Under the pieces are notes generated by a model that worked only from the letters and a program-made list of their open reading frames with translations, was not told the origin of the DNA and ran no database searches. DNA of 64,000 nucleotides. Source: Clostridioides difficile_D (GTDB lineage: Bacteria; Bacillota; Clostridia; Peptostreptococcales; Peptostreptococcaceae). The DNA lies in the NCBI GenBank assembly GCA_945861085.1, contig OX244046.1:2294001-2358000 (forward strand), written 5' to 3'. Numbering within the stretch: the stretch's first letter is position 1; every line of letters starts with the position of its first letter. Positions 24,452 to 33,831 of the stretch are shown in pieces. A program made the position numbers and the translations under genes.

Positions 24452-25240
24452 TTACCTTTTATTCTCACTGATAATCTTTTTAAAATGCTCTAATTGCTCT
24501 TGTTGTCTTTTATGTTTTATATATGGAAAAGCTTTGATAACTCTTTTTTGTAAAATAACATTGGACTCTATACGGTCTAACTTACTGTTTATTTTGTTTA
24601 TTTTTTCTCTAACTTCTAATTCATCATTATTTATTTTTTTCAATAAATCTTGTATCTCTACTCTATCAAATTTGTCCAATTTTACATTTACATCGCTAAG
24701 TTCTTTAATTATATCATCTAGCAAGTTTAACTTAATATCTAATTTTTTAAGGGTTATAACAGTAACTATCAAATCAAGTATAGTCCAAAGTGTTGTAATT
24801 ATAACCATTGAAAGTAATATTTTATATGGAATTACACTTACAAAATGCTTTATAAATGGATGTATAAACTTTATTATTAAAACAGACATTATACCAAAGT
24901 ATATTGCATTTTTTAAACATACTCTACCCTTTATATTGAATTTTCTGTCAGAATAATCCCACCATTTAGCATGAAATAAGGTTTCTAAAATAAAGCCTGT
25001 AAAATACTCTAGTATTGTGGTTAAAATCATGCCTAATAGAAATATTATAATTATATTATTAAATCTTCCCAGCAGTGATATTACAAGCACTGCTCCAAAT
25101 CCATAAACAGGGCATATTGGACCATTTAAAAAACCTCTATTGATTATTCTTTTACTTGCTATTGAACATCCTGTACTTTCTACTGCCCATCCCAAAAACG
25201 AATATATAAAAAAGTACAAGATATATTTTATTATTTCCAT
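24452..25240 (-). CDS. CmpB-type putative ABC-transporter membrane protein
   Basis: A 262-residue protein of the family annotated 'putative ABC transporter type IV / CmpB'. Residues 1-175 contain four to five membrane helices with the family-typical 'FFIYSFLGWAVEST' start, 'NRGFLNGPICPVYGFGAV' near 34-51 and 'TTILEYFTGFILETLFHAKWWDY' near 74-96. Residues about 180-262 form a charged coiled coil (heptads such as 'INKINSKLDRIES'). No ATPase or substrate-binding protein lies beside it, so an ABC role is only by family name. Confidence 0.78.
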   Translation of the reverse strand: MEIIKYILYFFIYSFLGWAVESTGCSIASKRIINRGFLNGPICPVYGFGAVLVISLLGRFNNIIIIFLLGMILTTILEYFTGFILETLFHAKWWDYSDRKFNIKGRVCLKNAIYFGIMSVLIIKFIHPFIKHFVSVIPYKILLSMVIITTLWTILDLIVTVITLKKLDIKLNLLDDIIKELSDVNVKLDKFDRVEIQDLLKKINNDELEVREKINKINSKLDRIESNVILQKRVIKAFPYIKHKRQQEQLEHFKKIISENKR

Positions 25241-25354
25241 AATTTATATATACTCCTTCACTAGTGTTCTTATTTTGTGCATGATGTAAAAATAATTATA
25301 GAAATAGTTTTTTCGTTTTTTATATTTGTTATTCTTTTATTTTTGCATAATATT

Positions 25355-26314
25355 CTATTCATATAATCCAATTAATAATTTATCAGCCATAATACCATGT
25401 TTATCTTTTGGCTGATTTTCTTTATCAATCCAAACATTAATTGTATCATATTTCCTCAATAAATTTAAATTCTTCATATCAAATTCCTCATATTTAACTA
25501 TATCCATTTTTGATTCTTCGGTAACTACATAAGATACTAATTTTGTATTTTCATTTAAATAAATTCTTATATTTCCATCATTATCAATTAAATTTTCTGG
25601 TCTCTTTACTTTACTATTAGAACCTGCTTTAATAGTTATTATACCTTTTTTAAAGCTCTCAAATGTCCCAATTATATCCACTGTATCTTTGTTTATATCT
25701 TTAATCATTTCCCTATTTTCTTCAATTAATATTTTTGATACTTTTTTATCAGGTCTAAATTTAAAAGTTAGGAAGCTCTGATAATTTATAGAAATAATCC
25801 CCAATCCTATAACTCCTAAAACTAAACTGGCACCTATTATAGCCTTAAATTTTTTAATATCATTAGGAAATAATTTATTCATATCTATGTAAATAGCAAT
25901 TCCAATTATACCACCTAATGAGTTTAAAATAATATCGTCTATGTTACTACTTCCAAGAGCTAGAATATATTGTATTGATTCAAATCCTAAACTGACAAGT
26001 ATAATTGATATAACTATAGCTTTTTTATTTAAATTTTTAAATATTATAGGGAAAAAAATTCCCATCGGAATAAATATCCCTATATTTCTTACAATATTTA
26101 CAGTAGCTCTCATAAAGTCAATATTACTATCTGTGATAAATTGACATATCGTATAAAATGGAATTAAATTTACAGACCTAAATATTCCCTTGAAAATAGA
26201 GTAAATTGGCACATCTTTAAATAAAATTATTCTTATAGTCATTAAAATATATATTAAAAATATTATGTATATAATTGATAGTAACAATTTTTCTGACTTT
26301 TTACTTTCTACCAC
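25355..26314 (-). CDS. VanZ-family membrane protein with C-terminal extracytoplasmic domain
   Basis: A 319-residue protein. Residues 1-180 are the VanZ-like membrane region with five helices and the motifs 'NLIPFYTI' near 48, 'VNIVRNIGIFIPMGIFFP' near 70-87 and 'GFESIQYILALGSSNIDDIILNSLGG' near 110-136. Residues about 185-319 are a hydrophilic domain, presumably outside, with no fold I can name. VanZ proteins can lower teicoplanin susceptibility, but most clostridial copies have no demonstrated role. The start is a GTG behind GAGAGGTG. It stands alone. Confidence 0.82.
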   Translation of the reverse strand: MVESKKSEKLLLSIIYIIFLIYILMTIRIILFKDVPIYSIFKGIFRSVNLIPFYTICQFITDSNIDFMRATVNIVRNIGIFIPMGIFFPIIFKNLNKKAIVISIILVSLGFESIQYILALGSSNIDDIILNSLGGIIGIAIYIDMNKLFPNDIKKFKAIIGASLVLGVIGLGIISINYQSFLTFKFRPDKKVSKILIEENREMIKDINKDTVDIIGTFESFKKGIITIKAGSNSKVKRPENLIDNDGNIRIYLNENTKLVSYVVTEESKMDIVKYEEFDMKNLNLLRKYDTINVWIDKENQPKDKHGIMADKLLIGLYE

Positions 26315-26415
26315 TAATAAGTCACCTCTCTTTACTAATATTTCAATAGTACCAATAAATATTTAAGACGATTTTAAAATTTTCTTAAAATTTCCTTAAT
26401 TTTTAAATAAAAACA

Positions 26416-26447
26416 TAAAAAAGTCTACACTTAAATGTGCAGACTTT
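26416..26447 (-). terminator. Terminator after the 105-residue membrane protein gene
   Basis: AAAGTCTACAC / GTGCAGACTTT hairpin (one G-U) with U-run on the minus strand. Confidence 0.82.
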
Positions 26448-26471
26448 AACAAGTTCTCATACAAATATATT

Positions 26472-26789
26472 TTATTGAATAATGAACAATCTAAGTGTAG
26501 AAAAAACAATAACTAAAGTTAAAAGAAGTCTAGCATATAAAAAATTTTTCTCTTTCAACATAACTCCTGCAATTCCAAAGATAAAAAATAGAGAAGCAAT
26601 AAATTTACCAATAATATTATTATTTGGATAATAGCTAAAAAGCATAAAACAAAGTACAAATGCAAGTACTCCTATTGCATTAAATATAATTTTATTAGAT
26701 GCTATTTTTCCTTTATTAAAAAAGAAGCAGAATATTGATACTAAATCTAAAAATAAAAATACATAAAACATTCCTTTTAAAACGTCCAT
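26472..26789 (-). CDS. Small four-helix membrane protein, unknown function
   Basis: A 105-residue, strongly hydrophobic protein with four predicted transmembrane helices (about 5-23, 33-50, 60-78 and 84-102) and very short loops. Phe is abundant and no catalytic residues stand out. It has its own terminator and a GGGGG ribosome binding site a few bases before the ATG. I do not recognise the family. Upstream lies a GNAT gene after a 109-nt gap; nothing ties the two functionally. Confidence 0.65.
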   Translation of the reverse strand: MDVLKGMFYVFLFLDLVSIFCFFFNKGKIASNKIIFNAIGVLAFVLCFMLFSYYPNNNIIGKFIASLFFIFGIAGVMLKEKNFLYARLLLTLVIVFSTLRLFIIQ

Positions 26790-26898
26790 TTTTATACCCC
26801 CTAAAAATTCTAATTATAATATCCAATCTATTTTACATAATTATTGATATACTAAATAGTTTATAGTATTAATACAATAATGCTATAAATTTGTATTG

Positions 26899-27399
26899 CT
26901 AGCGTATTACCTCATATTCATACATATTATAATCACACTCATACATATTTAAAGACTCATATGTTGCTTTTGCATTTATGTTTTCTTTTTCTACATATAA
27001 TCTCATTCCAACAATATTTTCATCTTTATCACATATATTCTTTATATAATTAAATAAATAATTAAAGATACCTTTTCTTCTATATTCTTTCTCTACATAT
27101 ACACTTTGAATCCAAAGGAAATTTCCATTTCTCCAATCGCTCCACTCATATGTATACATAATCTGTGCAACAACTTTATCAAAGACTGTATATACATGAT
27201 ATTTTCCTTTTCTCTCATCTAATAATAATGCTTTTACACCTTTAGTTAAAACATCCATATCAAGTTCTTTTCCTTCAGTTTCTTTTGCTAAATTATAATT
27301 AAATTTTGCTATTACATCCAAATCATCTATACGAGCTTCTCTTATTTCTATTAATTCTTCATTTTCATATAGCTCTATGTAATCCTTTTGTTGTTCCAT
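26899..27399 (-). CDS. GNAT-family N-acetyltransferase
   Basis: A 166-residue GCN5-related acetyltransferase. 'IREARIDDLDVIAKF' near 19-33 is the usual first strand-helix, 'FLWIQSVYVEKEYRRKGIFNYLF' near 97-119 includes the acetyl-CoA pyrophosphate-binding R-R-K-G-x motif, and 'GMRLYVEKENINAKATYESLNMYE' near 133-156 is the final strand-helix with the conserved Asn and Tyr. Substrate cannot be told from the sequence. It is 51 nt downstream of an alanyl-tRNA editing gene and may share its transcript. Confidence 0.88.
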   Translation of the reverse strand: MEQQKDYIELYENEELIEIREARIDDLDVIAKFNYNLAKETEGKELDMDVLTKGVKALLLDERKGKYHVYTVFDKVVAQIMYTYEWSDWRNGNFLWIQSVYVEKEYRRKGIFNYLFNYIKNICDKDENIVGMRLYVEKENINAKATYESLNMYECDYNMYEYEVIR

Positions 27400-27450
27400 A
27401 TTTATTCCCCCATATCTATTTTATCTATTAATATTTTTTCTATAGTATAT

Positions 27451-28650
27451 TTACAAAGTCTTTTCTAGCTTCATAAATGCATAATCAAGTGTAGCTTCTA
27501 AATTTCCATTATTCTTTCCACCACCTTGGGCTAATATTTGACTTCCACCACCCTTGCCATCTATAAGGCTTATTGCATCCTTTAACAAAGTTCCCATATT
27601 AATATTTTTTAAATTTTTAGAACAGGCAAAAACTAAATTTATTTTATCATCAAATTTAACAGCTAATAACGCAATATTGTTTTCATCTTCTGTAATTTTA
27701 TTTGCTATCTTATTCACGTATTTTAAATCTTCATCATCATAAATTTTTTTAATGACTGCGATATTACCAACCTTATTTGCATTTTCAACCATTTCTTTAG
27801 CCTGATATGTGGCTACTACTTCTTCAAGCTTTCTTTTTTTACTTAAAACCTCTTCAACTTTATTGTTTAAATTTACAATACCATTTATAGCATCTTCTTC
27901 ACTACAACTCAAATATCTACATATTTTAGTTAAGTATATATCTCTTTTTAATACTTCGTCTACTGCCCTTTTACCCGCTAAAAATTCTATTCTTGTACTT
28001 GACTTATGTTTTTCCCATTTTTTTATTTTTATCATTCTCAACTCGCCAGTCGATTTTGGGTGTACTCCACAACATGCATTCGTGTCTAAATCGCCTATTT
28101 TTACTACTCTTATTTCTTCATCAGTATTTGGCAAATCACGTCTTAACCAAATTTTTTTCAATTCTTTTTTTGTTGGAAGTAATGTCTCTACTCGTATATT
28201 CTGACGAATAATTTCATTAGCAAGCAACTCTATCTCTCTAATTTTATCCTCACCTAAATTACCTTCTATATCTACTGTACTATATTCATTCCCTAGATGA
28301 AAACCTGTTGTATTTGCTTTGAAAGTCTTAAAAAAACAGCCTGATAGTACATGTTGCCCAAAGTGTTGATGCATACCATCTTCTCTTCTATCCCAATCAA
28401 TACTACACTTTACTCTATGTATCTTTATTGGTTTTTTATCTAATACATGGTATACTTTTTTGCCCTCTTCATAGACATTTATTACATCATAATTATCTAT
28501 TTTTCCTAGGTCTGCAAACTGACCTCCTCCACCAGGAAAAAACGCTGTCTTATCTAATAAAACATGAAACTTATTTTCTACTTCTTTTATTTCAATTATT
28601 TCTGCTGTAAAATCTTTTATATACTGATTTGTATAGTATAACTTTTCCAT
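27451..28650 (-). CDS. AlaX-type alanyl-tRNA editing hydrolase with DHHA1 domain
   Basis: This 399-residue protein resembles the editing half of AlaRS and would hydrolyse Ser- or Gly-tRNA(Ala) in trans. The zinc ligands are present: 'HQHFGQHVLSG' (His-x3-His, near residue 95) and 'NACCGVHPKSTGEL' (Cys-x3-His, near 190). An N-terminal beta-barrel carries 'TAFFPGGGGQFADLG' (35-49). The C-terminal third is DHHA1, ending with the glycine-rich RNA-binding motif 'GKGGGSQILAQGGG'. No aminoacylation domain is present. It is the long AlaX form (AlaX-L). The 460-nt gap to ldh holds only divergent promoters as far as I can see. Confidence 0.92.
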   Translation of the reverse strand: MEKLYYTNQYIKDFTAEIIEIKEVENKFHVLLDKTAFFPGGGGQFADLGKIDNYDVINVYEEGKKVYHVLDKKPIKIHRVKCSIDWDRREDGMHQHFGQHVLSGCFFKTFKANTTGFHLGNEYSTVDIEGNLGEDKIREIELLANEIIRQNIRVETLLPTKKELKKIWLRRDLPNTDEEIRVVKIGDLDTNACCGVHPKSTGELRMIKIKKWEKHKSSTRIEFLAGKRAVDEVLKRDIYLTKICRYLSCSEEDAINGIVNLNNKVEEVLSKKRKLEEVVATYQAKEMVENANKVGNIAVIKKIYDDEDLKYVNKIANKITEDENNIALLAVKFDDKINLVFACSKNLKNINMGTLLKDAISLIDGKGGGSQILAQGGGKNNGNLEATLDYAFMKLEKTL

Positions 28651-29110
28651 TATAATTCTCTCTCCATTTCCTTAGTTGTAAACTACTTTACTTTTTAAAT
28701 ATATAAATTTTAAGATAAGTTTAATTTAATTGTTCTAAAATAGAACTTATCCTATTTTTTACTAATAATCTTCTACTATATTTTAACATAGAGATATCAG
28801 TGTTAACAAATTTATAATTTTATATTATTACGATATTTCACAGTGTGCGTGCTTACATATTTTCTTACATAAAGTTTCTAAATATAAATAAAATTACATA
28901 CTTTAATACTTATTAATAATTTTTAGTATTTATTTATTTAATATTCATTAATACAGAGTATATTAACATTGCTTTTTTAAAAATTTTAGTATAAAATCAT
29001 ATTAAATAAATTTTCTGAAATAATAGAATATTAAAATACATAAAAAACAGCTTTTTATAATGTATAATTTTCTTATAAATCTATCGTTGTTTTAGGGGGA
29101 GTGATTTAAA

Positions 29111-30079
29111 ATGTCAATAAAAACAAGAAAAATATCTATTGTGGGGTCAGGACACGTTGGTTCTCATTGTGGATTCAGTTTGATAACTCAAGGAGTTTGT
29201 GATGAACTCTTTATGATTGATATAGCTAAATCTAAAGCAAAAGCTCAAGCTTTAGATTTAGCTGATGCAGTTTCATATCTACCACATAAAATACATATAG
29301 AAAAAGGAACTTTTGCTGATTGTAAAGATTCTGATATAGTAGTAATAAGTGTTGCAGACTCTTCAGAAGGCCCTTTACGTAGACAAAACACAACTAGATT
29401 AGACTTATTAAGACCAACCATTGGAATGATAAAATCTATAGTAAAACCTATAGTTGATTCTGGTTTTGATGGTATATTTATAGTCATATCTAATCCTGTT
29501 GATGTAGTTACAAATTATATTTGGGAAAAATCTGGTTTTCCTAAGAATAGGGTCATTGGAACTGGTACAGCTCTAGATTCAACAAGACTTAGAAGACTTT
29601 TATCTGAAGAAACTGGAATAGCTCAACAATCAATTCAAGCTTATTGCATGGGTGAACATGGAGATTCTCAAATGGTTCCTTGGTCTCATGTTTCAATTGG
29701 CGGTAAACCAATATTGGACATGATAAAGGATAATCCAAATACTTATGGAAAATTAGACTTACCATCAATAGTTGAAAAAAATAAGAAAACAGGCATAAGT
29801 ATAATAAATGGTAAAGATTGTACAGAATTTGGGATAGGTACTGCTTTAGTAGAAATTGTAAAAGCTATACTACACAATGAGAAAAAAGTTCTGCCAGTTT
29901 CTACATTATTAGAAGGTCAATATAATGAAAAAAATGTATTTGCAGGTGTTCCTTGTATTATAGGAAAAGATGGTATTGAAGAGATTATTGAAATCAACCT
30001 AACTGAAAATGAAAAAAATGACTTTAGCAAATCTTGTTCTGTCTTAAGAGAGCATATTTCACTTTCAAAAACACTTTAG
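29111..30079 (+). CDS. ldh: L-lactate / L-2-hydroxyacid dehydrogenase
   Basis: A 322-residue NAD-dependent dehydrogenase of the LDH/MDH fold. 'SIVGSGHVGSHCGFSL' (9-24) is the Rossmann motif, 'VISNPVDVVT' near 125-134 and 'GTGTALDSTRLRRLL' near 150-164 are family landmarks, and 'CMGEHGDSQMVPWS' near 180 contains the catalytic His-Asp relay. The mobile substrate loop reads 'SSEGPLRRQNTTRLDLL' instead of the usual Gly-x-x-Gln-x-x-Gly-Glu-(S/T)-Arg, so specificity may differ from strict lactate. A GGGGG ribosome binding site is 8 nt before the ATG. It sits alone; TATAAT at 29063-29068 is the likely -10. Confidence 0.85.
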   Translation: MSIKTRKISIVGSGHVGSHCGFSLITQGVCDELFMIDIAKSKAKAQALDLADAVSYLPHKIHIEKGTFADCKDSDIVVISVADSSEGPLRRQNTTRLDLLRPTIGMIKSIVKPIVDSGFDGIFIVISNPVDVVTNYIWEKSGFPKNRVIGTGTALDSTRLRRLLSEETGIAQQSIQAYCMGEHGDSQMVPWSHVSIGGKPILDMIKDNPNTYGKLDLPSIVEKNKKTGISIINGKDCTEFGIGTALVEIVKAILHNEKKVLPVSTLLEGQYNEKNVFAGVPCIIGKDGIEEIIEINLTENEKNDFSKSCSVLREHISLSKTL

Positions 30080-30224
30080 ATTTAAAACTATTTCAATGAG
30101 TTTCATTGGCTCATTTAGATACTATTTAAAGTTGATGAAAATGTTCAAATTAGTAACAAAAGCAATACAACTTTAGAGTAATAAAATAATCTTAAATACT
30201 TTTTAAATATATCTTAAGTTTTAT

Positions 30225-30306
30225 ATTAAAAGCAGGTAAATTGCTCATAACAAAAACCATTTAACTGTGTTAATGTTTAAATCATCTATACCTGCTTTTA
30301 ATTTTA
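30225..30306. terminator. Long-loop inverted repeat between ldh and the XRE/ImmA-like gene
   Basis: 14-bp perfect arms ATTAAAAGCAGGTA (30225-30238) and TACCTGCTTTTAAT (30289-30302) 50 nt apart, followed by TTTT. A terminator for both convergent genes is likely, though the loop is long. Confidence 0.5.
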
Positions 30307-30322
30307 AAACTAAAATACCAGT

Positions 30323-31453
30323 CTACTTTTTCCCATCAAATTTTATAACTTTATTTTTTTTATTTATATTTTGAGATAAGAACCCTTTCTTTAAACCCAT
30401 CAATAACTCTAAGTCTTCTGGATAAAGATTTATCCCAAATTCCTCTAAACTTGATACTATACTATTTACACTCATTATTTTATTCTCTATCAATAATTCA
30501 ACTGCTCTTTTTAAACATGTTGGACTTGAACCTTTTATTTTGTCTAATGGTTCTTCCCTTAACCATCCTTTTTTATCCATCTCATTCATAAGATAATTGT
30601 ATTTTTTGTAATTTATCTTACCTAGATTATATGCTCTAAAAATCATAGCAGATATAGGTACAATCCACTTTTTCTTTAATTCTATATAATAGTCTAAATC
30701 TTCTGCATGAATCAAATCTTCTAAAAAACTCTCTTGTGGCAATAAAAAGGCACAAGCATACTCATCTGCTGAAAATTGCTTATTTGGTATTCTTAATTCA
30801 CTTGATATTATGTAACCAAGCTCATATGCTAAATTATAATTTCTAATTGATGCTGATTTTTTATCATTACCAAGAGATATCAGATATTTAACCTCTTTAC
30901 CAATCCTCTGTTTTTGAGTAAAGACGGTTGCCCCTTTTCTGTCTACATTCATATCTGATATTATAATCCCTTTAGACTCTAACAAATTTACCATATTTAC
31001 TATCGGATTATTGTTTAAATCCCAAAATTCTCTAGTATTATATGCTAGTTTTTCTATATCATTTATATTAATGTCTGTCATTATTTTTTTATTTGGCAAA
31101 TTTTCGTTTGGAAACTTAATGTAACTTTCCATAAACGAATATATTTTATGAATGATAATTATTTTTTCCCTGTAAGAAATTTCTTCTACTCTAGGTAGTT
31201 TCGATTTAGGATTAAAGTGGCTATCTTCTACAACAACATTTATATTTTCATTTTTATAAAAATACTCTTTTGGAAAATTTAATATATTAGATAGTTTCAA
31301 TGTATTTTCTATATTTGGTATATACTTATTTTCTTCAAAAGCTTTTAAGTCCTTTTTATTTATTTTAGTTTCCTTAGATAATTGCTCTATCGTCTTTGCT
31401 CTAAAAATTCTAGCTGATTTTAATCTCTTTCCATTAAAGTCTTTTAAATTCAT
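30323..31453 (-). CDS. XRE-type regulator with degenerate ImmA/IrrE peptidase domain
   Basis: The N-terminus is a helix-turn-helix (about 8-62, 'ARIFRAKTIEQLSKETKINKKDL'). Residues about 100-300 align by layout with the ImmA/IrrE metallopeptidase domain, including 'NKQFSADEYACAFLLP', the usual distal Glu/Ala-rich helix. The zinc motif His-Glu-x-x-His is replaced by Tyr-Glu-Leu-Gly-Tyr ('LAYELGYIISSE'), so it should not bind zinc or cleave. The last ~75 residues are an extra helical segment. ImmA-type proteins cleave phage-type repressors; this one more likely acts as a sensor-regulator. No prophage genes are adjacent. Confidence 0.78.
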   Translation of the reverse strand: MNLKDFNGKRLKSARIFRAKTIEQLSKETKINKKDLKAFEENKYIPNIENTLKLSNILNFPKEYFYKNENINVVVEDSHFNPKSKLPRVEEISYREKIIIIHKIYSFMESYIKFPNENLPNKKIMTDININDIEKLAYNTREFWDLNNNPIVNMVNLLESKGIIISDMNVDRKGATVFTQKQRIGKEVKYLISLGNDKKSASIRNYNLAYELGYIISSELRIPNKQFSADEYACAFLLPQESFLEDLIHAEDLDYYIELKKKWIVPISAMIFRAYNLGKINYKKYNYLMNEMDKKGWLREEPLDKIKGSSPTCLKRAVELLIENKIMSVNSIVSSLEEFGINLYPEDLELLMGLKKGFLSQNINKKNKVIKFDGKK

Positions 31454-31545
31454 TTATTTTCTCTCTTTCAAAATTAAATTATTAATCTATTGATATAAAT
31501 TATAAGATTACAATTAATAATTTATCATATTATTGAAAAAAAAAC

Positions 31546-31581
31546 AAAAGGTGAAAATATTTCCTTATATTTTCACCTTTT
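31546..31581 (-). terminator. Terminator after msrAB
   Basis: Arms AAAAGGTGAAAATAT and ATATTTTCACCTTTT with a 6-nt loop; a nine-base A-run on the left provides the U-run for the minus strand. Confidence 0.85.
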
Positions 31582-31608
31582 CGATAAGTTTATAATAAAT
31601 AATTTTAA

Positions 31609-32562
31609 TTATTTAAAAAGTTTTAGGTATTCTCCATAACCTAACGCTTCCATATCTTTTTTAGGTATAAATTTAAGAGAAGCAGAATTTATACAATATC
31701 TTAAACCTCCAAGTTCTTTTGGTCCATCATCAAATACATGACCTAAATGAGAATTTCCTTTAGCACTTCTCACTTCGACTCTATACATACCTTGTGAGAA
31801 ATCACTTCTCTCAATTATAGATTTATCTATAACTGGCTTTGAAAAACTTGGCCAGCCACATCCAGCATCAAATTTATCTTTTGAAGAAAACAAAACTTCT
31901 CCACTTACAATGTCAACATAAATTCCTTCTTCGTCATTATCATAGTATTCATTTTCAAAAGGTACCTCTGTCATATCATTTTGAGTAACTTCAAATTGTA
32001 TAGGAGTTAAAGTCTTTTTTAACTCTTCTCTATTTATATTGTTTCCATCCCAGTGACTTTTTACAAAATTATATCTACCTGAACCTTTATAATACATATT
32101 GTAGTTTAATGGTCTTTTTTTATAATAATCCTGATGATTATCTTCTGCTTCATAGAATTTAGTTGCTGGAATTATAGAAGTTACTATTTTACTATCAAAT
32201 ATTTTACTATTTTCCAGATGCTCTTTTGATTTTAAAGCTATATTTTTTTGTTCTTCATCATGATAAAATATAGCAGTCTTGTATTGAGTTCCCCTGTCAC
32301 CAAATTGTCCACCATCATCTGTAGGATTAATCTGTTTCCAAAATATATTTAGGAGCTCATCATAACTTATTATATCATCATCATAAGTTATTTGAATAGC
32401 TTCAACATGACCAGTTGTCCCCGAACATACCTCTTGATATGTAGGATTTTCAATATGCCCACCTGTATACCCAGAAATTACCTTTATAACTCCATCATAC
32501 TTATCAAAAGGTTTCACCATACACCAAAAACATCCACCTGCAAAAGTAGCAAGTTTTATCAT
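31609..32562 (-). CDS. msrAB: Bifunctional methionine sulfoxide reductase A/B
   Basis: A fusion that repairs both diastereomers of oxidised methionine. The MsrA domain (about 1-155) opens with 'ATFAGGCFWCMVKPFDKYDG', where the first Cys is catalytic. The MsrB domain (about 185-317) has 'DAGCGWPSFSKP', 'SAKGNSHLGHVF' and 'GLRYCINSASLKF', the last holding the catalytic Cys. The paired Cys-x2-Cys zinc sites of many MsrB proteins are absent. There is no signal peptide, so it acts in the cytoplasm. Start is the ATG at 32562, 8 nt after AAGGAG. Together with the Hcp unit at 34-37 kb it contributes to oxidative and nitrosative defence. Confidence 0.95.
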   Translation of the reverse strand: MIKLATFAGGCFWCMVKPFDKYDGVIKVISGYTGGHIENPTYQEVCSGTTGHVEAIQITYDDDIISYDELLNIFWKQINPTDDGGQFGDRGTQYKTAIFYHDEEQKNIALKSKEHLENSKIFDSKIVTSIIPATKFYEAEDNHQDYYKKRPLNYNMYYKGSGRYNFVKSHWDGNNINREELKKTLTPIQFEVTQNDMTEVPFENEYYDNDEEGIYVDIVSGEVLFSSKDKFDAGCGWPSFSKPVIDKSIIERSDFSQGMYRVEVRSAKGNSHLGHVFDDGPKELGGLRYCINSASLKFIPKKDMEALGYGEYLKLFK

Positions 32563-32686
32563 TTTCATCACTCCTTAAAAAAATTATATTTTATTTATTC
32601 CCTAAGAAGTAACTTAATAATCTTCTATTTTGTTATTTTTACCTACTTGATGAAATAACGTGTACAAACAAATTTTCAAATTGAAT

Positions 32687-33592
32687 CTAATTTCTATAAA
32701 AGCTCTTTTTATTTATCCATCCAAAAGCATCTTTTATATCACAATTTTCTCCTAAAGATATCAAATATTCTAACGCATCACAATCATCCATTGCTACATC
32801 TTTTTCCATCTTAGGATTTAGTCTATAGTAATTATCTCCAAGAAGTTTTTGAGAAAATAATTGACTCATTTGAGAATTTCCTTCTAATGTAATAGATATA
32901 ATTGGCAAATCGGGCTCTTTATTAATTATCCAATCAATAGCTCCCCATTCAGTAGTATCTGCCTTTATACTATTATATACATATCCAGTTCCTATAGAAA
33001 AAAGTCTAGTATTTTTAAGCTTAAGCCCATTATCAATGGCGTGAATTATACACGCTAGACTTGGGTCAGTTGCTATTATTCCACCATCAACATGGCGATT
33101 ATAGGTTGGGAAAAACACTGGCGCAGCACTGCTTGCCATTGCTACATCTACAACTTTACTAGTCTTTGTAAGAGAGTTTGGCATATTGTTATAAAACACT
33201 GGTTTCCATGCATTTTCTTCATTTCCTATATAAAAACTTGGTATCATCACTAATTTATTTAAATCTTTTAATTCTAGTTCCTCTGGAAATATACTTAGTA
33301 AAACTTCTTTTAAATTTTTGTTTTCATACTTTGGTCTGAGCATTTCTGCATAACTTTTACTAAAAATACGCTTTGAATTTTCGATTGAATAAAGTTCTTT
33401 TATCTCTTTAGGACTTACACCGTATGCAAGTCCTAGTGCAATTAGACTTCCTGTAGACGTACCTCCAAACATATTTATATTATATAATATGTTTGGATAC
33501 TCTTTTACTATCCTCTCAAGTATGGATATACTCAATGCTCCTTTTAATCCACCACCATCAAATGCCAATATATTAAAATTAGAATTTTTCAT
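32687..33592 (-). CDS. Patatin-like phospholipase
   Basis: A 301-residue Ser-Asp dyad lipid acyl hydrolase. The oxyanion hole is 'DGGGLKGALS' (about 10-19), the nucleophile elbow 'GTSTGSL' (about 44-50, catalytic Ser) and the catalytic Asp is in 'HVDGGIIATDPS' (near 180). No signal peptide is present, so it works inside the cell on membrane lipids or acyl-thioesters. The ATG at 33592 is chosen because GGGGGT lies upstream; the longer frame would begin inside the leader. It resembles the CapV-type effector family only in the patatin domain; no CD-NTase or other defence gene lies near, so a defence role is not supported. Confidence 0.9.
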   Translation of the reverse strand: MKNSNFNILAFDGGGLKGALSISILERIVKEYPNILYNINMFGGTSTGSLIALGLAYGVSPKEIKELYSIENSKRIFSKSYAEMLRPKYENKNLKEVLLSIFPEELELKDLNKLVMIPSFYIGNEENAWKPVFYNNMPNSLTKTSKVVDVAMASSAAPVFFPTYNRHVDGGIIATDPSLACIIHAIDNGLKLKNTRLFSIGTGYVYNSIKADTTEWGAIDWIINKEPDLPIISITLEGNSQMSQLFSQKLLGDNYYRLNPKMEKDVAMDDCDALEYLISLGENCDIKDAFGWINKKSFYRN

Positions 33593-33831
33593 ACTATATA
33601 CCCCCACATAAAACACCTTATATACTTTAAACTTTGGTCAAAATAATTTAACTATAGTATATATATTTTATGCAAGTTACATATTACAATGTTCCTCTTT
33701 TAATATTTAAGTTCTATACAAACTTGTAATACTTAAAATAAAACTTATAAGATATTATATATCTAAGTATTATAAGTTTAATACAAAGCTTCTTAAAAAG
33801 AATATACTAAAAGCAGGTTTATTTTTCAATT

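Noticed and set aside
24273..24956. 227-codon plus-strand open frame
   Set aside because: It lies largely antisense to the CmpB-like gene, has Ile/Leu/Ser/Phe-biased composition typical of reverse-strand shadows, and has no ribosome binding site.
12387..26314. Glycopeptide-resistance cluster (VanW and VanZ homologs)
   Set aside because: The two genes are 12 kb apart and no ligase, dehydrogenase or dipeptidase of a van operon is present; both families are common housekeeping genes in clostridia.
28790..28815. Rex operator upstream of ldh
   Set aside because: Only one half (TTAACAA) is present at 28800-28807; the second half site is missing and the distance to the likely -10 is over 250 nt.
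32687..33592. Antiphage CBASS effector (patatin phospholipase)
   Set aside because: No cyclic-nucleotide synthase or accessory gene is adjacent; neighbours are msrAB and hcp.
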